From positions 1-7,811 of the forward strand of contig NZOF01000133.1 of assembly GCA_002695185.1 (NCBI GenBank): a DNA stretch of 7,811 nt, read 5' to 3'. Under the pieces are notes generated by a model. The model did no database searches and had not been told where the DNA came from. It worked only from the letters and a program-made list of their open reading frames with translations. Below are positions 1 to 5,229 of this stretch, piece after piece; positions within the stretch are counted from its first letter, which is position 1, and each line of letters starts with the position of its first letter. A program made the position numbers and the translations under genes. The stretch comes from Erythrobacter sp. Its GTDB lineage: Bacteria > Pseudomonadota > Alphaproteobacteria > Sphingomonadales > Sphingomonadaceae.

Positions 1-453
1 GCTTCCGTTCCCCCTGATCACTGGCGAGGATCGTTCGATCGCCCGCTCTTCCTGTTTGAGAGCGGCAATCCGCCGCTTGATGTCGCCGAGACGGGCGGTC
101 TTGACTTCGTCGCCGAACAGCACTGCCATCCCGCCTTCGCGCATCCGTTCGTCGAGAAGGTCGTGGCGTTTGGTCACCAGCGTCAGCGCGATCAGGCGTG
201 AGAACGGCACCTTGTGCTCGACGCGCGCCGGGCTGGCATAGGCATCGAGCATCGCGCGGCTGACTTCCTCGCCCAGCAAGACGCTCATCTCGGCCGCGAT
301 CACTTCGCGCGGTCGTTCGTCGCTGTTGAGCATCGAACCGACCATGCGATTGACCCGCTGCTCGAACCCCGCGAGCGCAGCCTCGCCGACCGGCGCTTTG
401 GGTGCTTCGAACACGAAGCCCAGCTGATCGGGATGCACCTTCGCCTTAGGCAT
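1..453 (-). CDS. Conserved phage-type hypothetical protein, C-terminus outside window
   Basis: The frame opens with ATG at 453 and stays open to the left edge, giving 151 residues without a stop, so the 3' end is missing. An SD-like GGAGG sits 8 bases before the start, inside the end of the upstream gene, and the two genes are separated by only 2 bases. The protein begins MPKAKVHPDQLGF, is mixed alpha and highly charged, and has a helical, probably coiled-coil segment near residues 120-143 (IKRRIAALKQEERAIE). I see no catalytic motif, signal peptide or membrane segment. It is the last visible gene of the early operon, so a role in phage replication, host takeover or middle regulation is possible, but this comes only from position. 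The style (LLGEEVSRAMLDAYASP) resembles hypothetical proteins I associate with alphaproteobacterial Mu-like prophages; that is recollection, not a search. Confidence 0.8.
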   Translation of the reverse strand, partial: MPKAKVHPDQLGFVFEAPKAPVGEAALAGFEQRVNRMVGSMLNSDERPREVIAAEMSVLLGEEVSRAMLDAYASPARVEHKVPFSRLIALTLVTKRHDLLDERMREGGMAVLFGDEVKTARLGDIKRRIAALKQEERAIERSSPVIRGNGS

Positions 454-455
454 CC

Positions 456-653
456 TCAGCGCCTCCGCTGCCGAAAGGTGTGATTCCACCGCACCCGCGA
501 TACAGTCGGCTCGCTATGCCCTTCCGCATCGCGCAGCTCGCCGAGCAACGCGATCGCGCGCCGGTGACCAGCCTCGGTCAGGCGGTTGTCGCGGCCGAGC
601 AGCCCGCGCTCGCGCAGATCGCGCCGCACCGTGTCGAATGCGGTCCCGTTCAT
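456..653 (-). CDS. Small protein with possible winged-helix fold
   Basis: This 65-residue protein starts with ATG at 653, overlapping the TGA of the preceding gene (ATGA), so translation is probably coupled. Residues 5-40 (FDTVRRDLRERGLLGRDNRL, then TEAGHRRAIALLGEL) look like a helix, a turn and a wing followed by a long helix. That pattern is common in small winged-helix DNA-binding proteins, but it is too short to assign a family. The C-terminus is very basic (RWNHTFRQRRR), which would suit nucleic-acid binding. It lies near the end of the visible early operon, 2 bases before the next start. A longer start upstream at 725 would overlap the previous gene extensively and is not favoured. The coding call is fairly secure and the DNA-binding idea is weak. 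Confidence 0.7.
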   Translation of the reverse strand: MNGTAFDTVRRDLRERGLLGRDNRLTEAGHRRAIALLGELRDAEGHSEPTVSRVRWNHTFRQRRR

Positions 654-844
654 GCCTGCACCTGCAGGATCGGGCACGCCGAGTAAGCGCAGGGAACCGT
701 GCGCAGCTGACCGCATTCGCCGCACCGCGCATAGGGTGCCATCGGCACATGGATGACGCCCTGACCGAAGGCGGGACGGTCGCCGACCATCTTTGCGACG
801 ACGCTTTCGCTCAGGCCCAGAGGCGCGGGTTTCAGGTTCGACAT
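650..844 (-). CDS. Small four-cysteine zinc-ribbon-like protein
   Basis: A 64-residue protein starting at ATG 844, five bases after the stop of the upstream gene. It has Cys41, Cys44, Cys52 and Cys57 (CGEC, then seven residues, C, four residues, C). This fits a single structural zinc-binding knuckle or ribbon, although the second half is less regular than a classic CxxC pair. The N-terminal half (LSESVVAKMVGDRPAFGQGV) is unremarkable. The ribosome-binding site is weak, a GAGAG rather far upstream, so reinitiation after the preceding gene is likely. Its end overlaps the next gene by ATGA. Small zinc-ribbon proteins are frequent in early phage operons as nucleic-acid or protein-interaction modules; a specific role cannot be read here. 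Confidence 0.72.
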   Translation of the reverse strand: MSNLKPAPLGLSESVVAKMVGDRPAFGQGVIHVPMAPYARCGECGQLRTVPCAYSACPILQVQA

Positions 845-849
845 CGCGA

Positions 850-1056
850 TCAGTCTCTCATCATCCAGCGTTCGTCGGGCAGATCGCGGAGGCGCTGCGG
901 CGCGGCCGCTTCGCCGGTGCGTGCCTTGCGATCTCCTTTGGAGCGGCGGCGCAGTTCGAACCGCGCCTCGATCGGCGTGCAGCCTGTCTCCAGCGCCAGC
1001 CGCATCTCGGCATTGTGCGCGCGGTATTTTTCGGCGAGCGACTGACGGGGCATCAT
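850..1056 (-). CDS. Small basic hypothetical phage protein
   Basis: A 68-residue frame starting with two consecutive ATG codons. The first overlaps the stop of the upstream gene (ATGA). AGGAGG lies 4 bases before the first ATG and 7 bases before the second (1053), so the second is probably the more used start, giving 67 residues. The protein is rich in Arg and Ala with a helical N-terminal half (SLAEKYRAHNAEMRLALETG) and a basic tail. No known domain is evident. It is embedded in the early operon and is probably co-translated with its neighbours. Its reality rests on the strong ribosome-binding site, the overlap architecture and the lack of a better frame, not on recognised homology. Confidence 0.68.
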   Translation of the reverse strand: MMPRQSLAEKYRAHNAEMRLALETGCTPIEARFELRRRSKGDRKARTGEAAAPQRLRDLPDERWMMRD

Positions 1057-1256
1057 GCGTCCTCCTGCTCCAGTGTGTGGGCGAGGCGCGCTTCCACTTC
1101 GCGCTGCTGCTCGCGCCAGACGCGCAGGTGCAAACTGCGCTCCAGGCGTGCCTCTTCCTCGCGTTCGAGAAGGGTAAGCGGGCGCTCACAGCGCAGCCGG
1201 GCGAGCTGGTCGCGCCGGGCGTCCTGCTGGGCGATCTTGGCGGCGCGCACGCTCAT
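1053..1256 (-). CDS. Small coiled-coil hypothetical protein
   Basis: A 67-residue protein from ATG 1256, which overlaps the TGA of the methyltransferase gene (ATGA). GAGGGG lies 5 bases before the start. A longer frame upstream in this register is only the shadow of the methyltransferase gene. Almost the whole sequence is charged helix (residues 28-66: TLLEREEEARLERSLHLR and onward), typical of a coiled coil or an extended helical dimer. No membrane segment or catalytic residue is seen. Its position directly after the methyltransferase suggests expression in fixed ratio with it, so an accessory or unrelated early role are both open. Function unknown. Confidence 0.72.
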   Translation of the reverse strand: MSVRAAKIAQQDARRDQLARLRCERPLTLLEREEEARLERSLHLRVWREQQREVEARLAHTLEQEDA

Positions 1257-1945
1257 GCCAGCCCCTCGATCGGATCCAGCAGATCCGGACGGCTGAGGCG
1301 CGGCAGCCAGATGGTCCGCGTTTGATGGCGCGGGGTCGGCTCCTGGACGTTCCAGACGTACCAGGCGTAATCGACCACGCCGCCTTTGAAGGCCTTCCCA
1401 AGCGCGGCCAGCGCCGGGATAAGATCCCCCGGGGGCATCGAGGGCCGTTGTGTCGAGACGAGGATCGCCTGCGGCGGGAAGTCTTCGACGAACAGCTGGT
1501 AGCGCCCGAGACTGCCCTGCCACTTGATCGGCATCACCGCGCACACCCGGCGCGAGGAGAGCGTCAGCGCATGGCGGACGAATGCCTCCGCGATACCCTC
1601 GATGTAGCTGTAGGGCGGATTGAACACGATGCTGCACAGCGCGGGCGCAGCCTTCAGGCTAAGGAAGTCGGCGAGGTTGAAGCGCACGCTGCTCCAGTCG
1701 AGCTGCTCGGGATCGCGCCGGTCGACGATATCGCCTGCAAAGGCGGTAAAACCGTTCTCTACGAAGGTGGAAAGCGTCCGACCGCTACCCGCGCACGGGT
1801 CCCAGATCGCCTCGCCGGCCTCACGCTCCTGGCGAAAGTCGCCGAGCGCCTTGAACAGCAGCCACGCCACCCAGCTTTCATCGACGCACCAGTCCTGCGG
1901 GTGCCCGTTGCGCTTGCGGCCCGTAGATATCTCGCGCTTAGCCAC
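1253..1945 (-). CDS. Orphan DNA adenine-type methyltransferase
   Basis: Probably methylates the exocyclic amine of adenine in DNA using S-adenosylmethionine. With the start proposed here the product has 230 residues. The SAM-binding motif I is DPCAGSGRT at residues 49-57, an acidic residue at the end of the next strand is Asp72 (AGDI), and the catalytic motif IV is NPPY at 109-112. The order I then IV, and NPPY rather than a PC motif, indicate an N6-adenine or N4-cytosine amino-methyltransferase. No separate target-recognition domain is obvious, so the size is that of a minimal phage enzyme. I chose GTG at 1945 because GGGAG stands 7 bases upstream and the codon overlaps the stop of the preceding small gene; ATG at 2002 or 2053 has no comparable ribosome-binding site and precedes poorly protein-like sequence. 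No restriction endonuclease lies beside it. In a Mu-like phage this suggests self-protection or regulation by methylation, analogous in purpose, not homology, to Mu mom. Confidence 0.88.
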   Translation of the reverse strand: MAKREISTGRKRNGHPQDWCVDESWVAWLLFKALGDFRQEREAGEAIWDPCAGSGRTLSTFVENGFTAFAGDIVDRRDPEQLDWSSVRFNLADFLSLKAAPALCSIVFNPPYSYIEGIAEAFVRHALTLSSRRVCAVMPIKWQGSLGRYQLFVEDFPPQAILVSTQRPSMPPGDLIPALAALGKAFKGGVVDYAWYVWNVQEPTPRHQTRTIWLPRLSRPDLLDPIEGLA

Positions 1946-2090
1946 GGCGGTGCTCCCGCGCAGCGTCCATGGTGGGCCCTGCGACAGAGATCGATCCGAC
2001 ATAGCCGACCCAGCGAAGCCATGTGATGACGACGCCGTGGCCCGCCGCCACAACCGTAGCGCGGCAAAAGGTGAGAGTGGGCCAGCGCAT
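1938..2090 (-). CDS. 50-residue hydrophobic micro-protein
   Basis: This short gene starts at ATG 2090 in a TGATG stop-start overlap with the gene before it, and its TAA overlaps the GTG start of the methyltransferase by 8 bases. It therefore exactly fills the gap between two convincing genes. The product (MRWPTLTFCRATVVAAG and onward) has a continuous nonpolar stretch from about residue 11 to 38 and a charged tail ending REHRRG, so it could be a single-pass inner-membrane peptide. It might instead be a leader whose translation delivers ribosomes to the methyltransferase start. No family is recognised. Alternative frames over the same stretch (for example from 2157) are Arg/His-rich and look like shadows. 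Confidence 0.5.
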   Translation of the reverse strand: MRWPTLTFCRATVVAAGHGVVITWLRWVGYVGSISVAGPTMDAAREHRRG

Positions 2091-2317
2091 CACCGGGCCT
2101 CCCCGCGCTCGTCCGCTTCTTTCGCCTCAACAGCGGCAATCGCTGCTGTGCGTGCATCGCGATAGGAATCGGGATCGTTGCGGATGTTGCGATAGGTGTC
2201 GAAGACGGCGTGGTTGAGCACGCGGGGAACGCGCCGCCAGTGCGGCCAGCACATCAGCTGGTTAGGCTTAGCATTCCGGGTGCAGCCCGCGATCGGGCAC
2301 GGATGACCTTTAGGCAT
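2090..2317 (-). CDS. Small Cys/His zinc-finger-like phage protein
   Basis: A 75-residue protein whose ATG at 2317 lies inside the end of the parB-like gene (8-base overlap). AGGAG sits 7 bases upstream. The N-terminal third holds Cys7, Cys12, Cys23 and His26 (CPIAGC, ten residues, CWPHW), a plausible single zinc site. The remainder is helical, with a strongly charged Ala/Glu-rich end. This C-x4-C...C-x2-H arrangement with the following W and VP looks like small proteins I recall from phage-like regions of alphaproteobacteria, of unknown function. Its place beside parB in an early operon would fit a DNA- or protein-binding accessory factor. No catalytic motif such as an HNH nuclease signature is present. 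Confidence 0.75.
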   Translation of the reverse strand: MPKGHPCPIAGCTRNAKPNQLMCWPHWRRVPRVLNHAVFDTYRNIRNDPDSYRDARTAAIAAVEAKEADERGEAR

Positions 2318-3320
2318 CGCCCAGCTCCTGATTGAGCCGGTCGCGGAGTTGCCGCTTGACCTCGTCGGTCTTCAGCGAGGCGACGATGCTATCGACGCTC
2401 GACTTCTGCTGGGTCGCGTTGAGACGCCCGAGATTACCGATCACCGCGTCGAGAGCCTTCTGTTCGGGCGTGGGCTTCATTCCCGCCGGGCTGTCGATCC
2501 CGACGCTGATGCGCGCCGCGTCGGCGCTCATCTCGGCATCGGCCAGCAGCGTCTCGATCACTGCGCGGCGATGCGCCTCGTCCTTGACCTGCGCGATCGC
2601 CTTCAGCTGGCTCGCATTCTCGCCCACCACCGGATGCTTGGAGAGCGGTTCGGCGAGTTCGGGGAACGGCTTGATAATGAGATGATAGAGCGAGAGATCG
2701 CGCTGGATCGTGCGCGCCGTCATACCTAGAGCATCGGCGACCGACTCCTGCCACCCGTATACGCGCGACATCGTGTCGCACGTATCTTCGGTCTCGTCTT
2801 TGAGCGCTTGCTCAGCAGTCGTTTCGGCAGCCTTGACCCGCTCCCACCGGGCTTTAATCGCCAACTTCTGCTGGCTTAAATTACCGTGCTCGCGCGCGAC
2901 ACGCTCCTGCGCTGCCTGGACAAGCGCAGCGGTGAACTTCGCGCGTTCGATCGGAGCAAGCGGCCTGCGGTGCAGGTTCTCGCTCGCTTCCAGATCGGCG
3001 AGGTCTTCCGCCTTGCCGCTGACCTCGATCGCGAACACCGGGATCGCCTCGTAGGTCGCGCCCATCACCCGATGCATGCCGGTGACCAGCTTCCACGGCT
3101 TCTTGCCTTCGGAGACAACCTGATCGATCGGCTTGGACGGAAGGTTGCGCACGACCTTGATCGGATCGCGCTGCCCGTCGACCGCCATAAGGCGACCAAG
3201 CGCTGCGGCCTTGTCTTCGTGCAGGAACCCGATGCGCTCGGGGATCATAACGTCGCCGGGTGACAGCTCCAGCAGCTGCGCATTGGCGAGCACCGGCGCG
3301 CGGGTTTTCGCGGCGCTCAT
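2310..3320 (-). CDS. ParB/Srx-fold DNA-binding protein of the phage early operon
   Basis: A 336-residue protein with a ParB-type N-terminal domain, roughly residues 18-130. The two conserved nucleotide-pocket segments are recognisable: GMHR at 81-84 stands where ParB has GERR, and ENLHRR at 114-119 followed by LAPIERA corresponds to the ENxQR box. A helix-turn-helix resembling KorB/ParB follows at about 192-211 (SVADALGMTARTIQRDLSLY). The C-terminal 70 residues are helical and charged, possibly for dimerisation. ParB proteins load on DNA as CTP-gated clamps and partition chromosomes or plasmids; in an integrated phage the role is more likely regulatory or replicative, and no parA lies beside it. 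The ATG at 3320 has GGGAGG 6 bases upstream and overlaps the stop of an upstream frame by ATGA. The segregation function is not assured. Confidence 0.85.
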   Translation of the reverse strand: MSAAKTRAPVLANAQLLELSPGDVMIPERIGFLHEDKAAALGRLMAVDGQRDPIKVVRNLPSKPIDQVVSEGKKPWKLVTGMHRVMGATYEAIPVFAIEVSGKAEDLADLEASENLHRRPLAPIERAKFTAALVQAAQERVAREHGNLSQQKLAIKARWERVKAAETTAEQALKDETEDTCDTMSRVYGWQESVADALGMTARTIQRDLSLYHLIIKPFPELAEPLSKHPVVGENASQLKAIAQVKDEAHRRAVIETLLADAEMSADAARISVGIDSPAGMKPTPEQKALDAVIGNLGRLNATQQKSSVDSIVASLKTDEVKRQLRDRLNQELGDA

Positions 3321-3480
3321 GCGCGCCTCCCGAAGATCAGGTCGAGGAAGGCCGACAGCAGACGCGCAGCGCCGCGCTTCTTCGGTGTTTGTACGGGGGT
3401 TTCACGTAGACGATGCGCCTTGAGGCAGGCGTCGCTATCCTCGCAAATGAACCAACGAAACCGGTTTGCAGGCCCGAGGG
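3317..3480 (-). pseudogene. Remnant of an early-operon gene upstream of parB
   Basis: Directly before parB an open frame ends in TGA at 3319-3317, overlapping the parB ATG by ATGA just as real neighbours in this operon do. Its last 45 or so codons look protein-like: NRFRWFICEDSDACLKAHR, a lysine/arginine-rich middle, then LLSAFLDLIFGRRA, an amphipathic end. No ATG, GTG or TTG start is available in this stretch in frame. Upstream the frame continues only into the antisense of the plus-strand gene 3487-3924, where it becomes Arg/Pro/His-rich and loses protein character. I infer the 3' end of a gene whose front was lost when the plus-strand gene arrived. It could be the true C-terminus of the transposase-like gene that begins at 4219, since both are in the same frame. 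The left limit (about 3480) is approximate. Confidence 0.45.
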
Positions 3481-3486
3481 AGCACC

Positions 3487-3924
3487 ATGAATATTGATCG
3501 TCACGATTATCACGCAGCGGCACTGTCGAACCGCTGGCGAGAGCTGCTCTTACGCGAGGGCACGGACGCCCTTCACGACAGAGCCGCCGCGCTATCGCTG
3601 GATGAGCTTCACCACCTTGAAGAGAAGTACGAGGTTCTCGTTCGGGAACTGTCTCTTTGCCCGCCAGATGGCGATCTTCTGCCTCTTGATGGTGTGACAG
3701 ATCGGCGGTTGCGCCATGCTCTCCTGATACTGGCTGCATATCGAGTTCGCTGCGCCGCGGGCTGGCTGGATCTTGCAGCCCGGTATGGAGCTGATCCGTC
3801 GAATGGGGTGGAACCGGAGAACCTGTTCGCTCAGTTCGCAGATGCGGCTGAGGAGTTCTTGCGCCAGCGACCGACCTACTGGCCGTTCGACGACGGTCGC
3901 GATCCGCTGGGTGAGGATCTCTGA
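3487..3924 (+). CDS. Antisense cargo gene, acidic hypothetical protein
   Basis: The only plus-strand gene inside the minus-strand early operon. The ATG at 3487 follows GAGGGAGCACC, a good ribosome-binding site; a longer frame from 3466 lacks this. The 145-residue product is acidic and almost all alpha-helical by eye, with helices around residues 35-55 (LDELHHLEEKYEVLVREL) and 75-100 (RHALLILAAYRVRCAAGWLD), and an acidic tail (YWPFDDGRDPLGEDL). There is no signal peptide, membrane segment or known motif. Codon use is noticeably less GC-biased at third positions than in neighbours, suggesting separate origin. No clear promoter or terminator is visible. Its strand, position in a broken operon and composition suggest a phage cargo (moron) gene, possibly expressed in the lysogen, and a small acidic protein could act on host defences. 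The function is unknown. Confidence 0.7.
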   Translation: MNIDRHDYHAAALSNRWRELLLREGTDALHDRAAALSLDELHHLEEKYEVLVRELSLCPPDGDLLPLDGVTDRRLRHALLILAAYRVRCAAGWLDLAARYGADPSNGVEPENLFAQFADAAEEFLRQRPTYWPFDDGRDPLGEDL

Positions 3925-3925
3925 G

Positions 3926-4219
3926 TGCGCGCCCGCCGAGAATCACGCGCCTTATTTCGGCTTGCAGTTCGACGAGTGCCTTGGCGTCCTCGAACGCGAC
4001 AAAACCGGGGTCGAGTATCCGGTCGGCAGACGCGAGAAAGTGCGAGCCGCGCCAGACCTGAATTGCCTCGTGCTCGTCCTTGGGGACCATCACACGAACG
4101 GTCCATCCGATGTAATTGCACATTTTGGGCGACCAGTAGGCGCGCCCGAGAACTTCGATTTTGCCGCCCGAACCTACGGTCGCGAGCTTCTCGGTCGGGA
4201 AAGTTTGGGTGTCGGTCAT
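3926..4219 (-). CDS. Mu transposase C-terminal-domain-like protein, probably truncated
   Basis: The ATG at 4219 overlaps the stop of the antirepressor-like gene (ATGA) and has GAGGG 7 bases upstream, so this is a genuine translation start. Residues 11-66 (KLATVGSGGKIEVLGRAYWS, then VRVMVPKDEHEAIQVW and FLASADR) closely follow the pattern of the small beta-barrel after the catalytic domain in Mu-type transposases: G-x-I, a YWS box, a V-x-V strand and an A-D-R end. It is followed by GFVAFEDAKALVELQAEIRR, like the helix after that barrel. None of the RNase-H-fold DDE catalytic core is present. The frame technically stays open to 3317, but from residue 98 it is antisense to the plus-strand gene and no longer protein-like. 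It may be an internally deleted transposase that kept its own start, or a free-standing barrel protein. Confidence 0.5.
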
Positions 4220-4908
4220 GCCGCGGCCCTCGCTTTGTCGAGCTGCTTCCAGATGCGCTGCAGGGCGGTTCGCGAGGGCGCGCGATCGGCACCGACCTCG
4301 TCGGCGATCGCTGCCACCGCATCGCAAAGCGTCATCTGCCGATGAAGACTGATCATCAGGGCGCGGACCTCGTGATCCTGCCAGTACGGGGAATAGCGCT
4401 GGCTGCGCGGCTTCCCGTCGCCACGAATGAGGCGGAAGACCGGCGGCGCATAGGTCGCGGCCTTGGTGAACTCCGGGCTCTCAACCATCGACTGACTGGT
4501 GATCAGTCGCTCCAGCTGGTCGAGCCGCTTTTCCAGCATCGACCAGCGGTGATCGGCATCCGTCGTCGTGGCCAACTTGCCGCGCCGCCACGCCATGAAC
4601 ACCGTGATGATCTCGCGGCGGAGTGCCTGAGCCAGAGGGCTGCGGCTGAGCATCGCCAGCAGCAACGCTTGCTCCTCGTTGAGGAAATAGACGGTCACCT
4701 CGCGGCGGGCGCGGGAGCCGAGCTCGACCATTTCACACCGGGTGTGAATTGGTCCGTACGTCGCCAGCTCATCGCGGTTTCGATGAATCGTGTTCCGGAT
4801 GTTCAGCGGCTGCGCCATGCCGAGCCGCTCACCAAGCCGCACGTCCATCACGCAGACTTCGCCTTCGAACTCGCGGAGATCGGTGGATGAAAGGGCCAGC
4901 GCGCTCAT
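4216..4908 (-). CDS. Antirepressor / Rha-like phage regulatory protein
   Basis: A 230-residue protein. The N-terminal half (about residues 10-112) follows the plan of phage antirepressor and Rha-like regulators: a start strand-helix region with NIRNTIHRNRDELATYGPI (36-54), then a strand, VYFLNEEQALLLAMLSRS (73-90) and the helix ALRREIITVFMAWRRGKLA. A linker with a short coiled segment (124-137) leads to a helical C-terminal domain (about 165-225) that could hold a second helix-turn-helix (DAVAAIADEVGADRAPSRTALQRIW). Such proteins bind DNA or repressors during lytic growth. The ATG at 4908 overlaps the Ner-like gene stop (ATGA) and has AAGGAG 10 bases upstream. In Mu the gene after ner is the transposase; here a regulator stands in that place. 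Family membership is judged by eye. Confidence 0.72.
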   Translation of the reverse strand: MSALALSSTDLREFEGEVCVMDVRLGERLGMAQPLNIRNTIHRNRDELATYGPIHTRCEMVELGSRARREVTVYFLNEEQALLLAMLSRSPLAQALRREIITVFMAWRRGKLATTTDADHRWSMLEKRLDQLERLITSQSMVESPEFTKAATYAPPVFRLIRGDGKPRSQRYSPYWQDHEVRALMISLHRQMTLCDAVAAIADEVGADRAPSRTALQRIWKQLDKARAAA

Positions 4909-5150
4909 GCTGCAGCCACTCCTTTACCGGTGGCGGTGCTGCGCCTATCGCTGTCCGAATGTTTGGACTCCGCATCCTCGACCAGCACTTTCTCGACCGC
5001 GTTCGCCACGCGAGCGCTGGTTCGTCCCCGGAAGAGGTCGCTCACACCGCTTGTCGGGAGATTATGTACGCTCACGAAGCGCGCGACAGTGCCGTACCTT
5101 TTGCGGATCGCGGCTTTCACATCCTCCGGATGCATACGGTCTAAAAGCAT
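4905..5150 (-). CDS. ner: Ner-like DNA-binding regulator of the early operon
   Basis: The first gene leftward from the divergent control region, 81 residues. The ATG at 5150 has GAGAGG 7 bases upstream; an internal ATG at 5135 is less well placed. Residues 7-58 fit the Ner/Nlp pattern: HPEDVKAAIRKRYGTVARFV, a turn (HNLPTSGVSDLF) and a closing helix (ARVANAVEKVL), though it lacks the C-terminal WPSRY box of Mu Ner, so the assignment is by position and fold pattern. Mu Ner shuts down repressor and early transcription by binding between the divergent promoters; the CCTAA half-sites at 5172-5205 are candidates for its targets. The C-terminal 23 residues are Ser/Asp/Thr-rich and probably disordered. 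A Cro-type helix-turn-helix protein is the main alternative. Confidence 0.65.
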   Translation of the reverse strand: MLLDRMHPEDVKAAIRKRYGTVARFVSVHNLPTSGVSDLFRGRTSARVANAVEKVLVEDAESKHSDSDRRSTATGKGVAAA

Positions 5151-5229
5151 GGGGTGGCCTCTCGATCTTACCCTAATAATTTGGACCCTAACTTAGGATT
5201 TTAGGCCATGCAACCTGAAAAAGTAGGAT
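5151..5229. promoter_or_regulatory. Divergent control region with CCTAA/TTAGG operators
   Basis: This 79-base gap separates the leftward Ner-like gene from the rightward repressor and must hold both promoters. It is clearly AT-richer than its surroundings. CCTAA occurs at 5172-5176 and 5187-5191 and its complement TTAGG at 5193-5197 and 5201-5205. The middle two form a perfect palindrome, CCTAACTTAGG (5187-5197), and ACCCTAA is directly repeated 15 bases apart (5170-5176, 5185-5191). A further related GTAGGA stands at 5223-5228 in front of the repressor. Repeated half-sites here are what repressor and Ner binding would require. I could not assign convincing -35/-10 pairs; a leftward TAAGAT (complement of 5165-5170) is a possible -10 without a good -35. 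Confidence 0.6.

Noticed and set aside
1759..2157. A 132-codon minus-strand frame between the Cys/His gene and the methyltransferase
   Set aside because: Arg/Ala/His-rich shadow of three better-supported genes; it overlaps the SAM-binding region of the methyltransferase.
3876..4322. A 148-codon minus-strand frame overlapping the transposase-like gene
   Set aside because: Arg/Pro/Ser-rich shadow of the genes at 4908-4216 and 4219-3926.
3317..4327. One 336-codon minus-strand open frame spanning the transposase-like piece, the antisense of the cargo gene and the remnant before parB
   Set aside because: The middle 145 codons are Arg/Pro/His/Ser-rich without hydrophobic pattern, while the plus strand there has a ribosome-binding site and a normal protein composition. 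Only the two ends look real.
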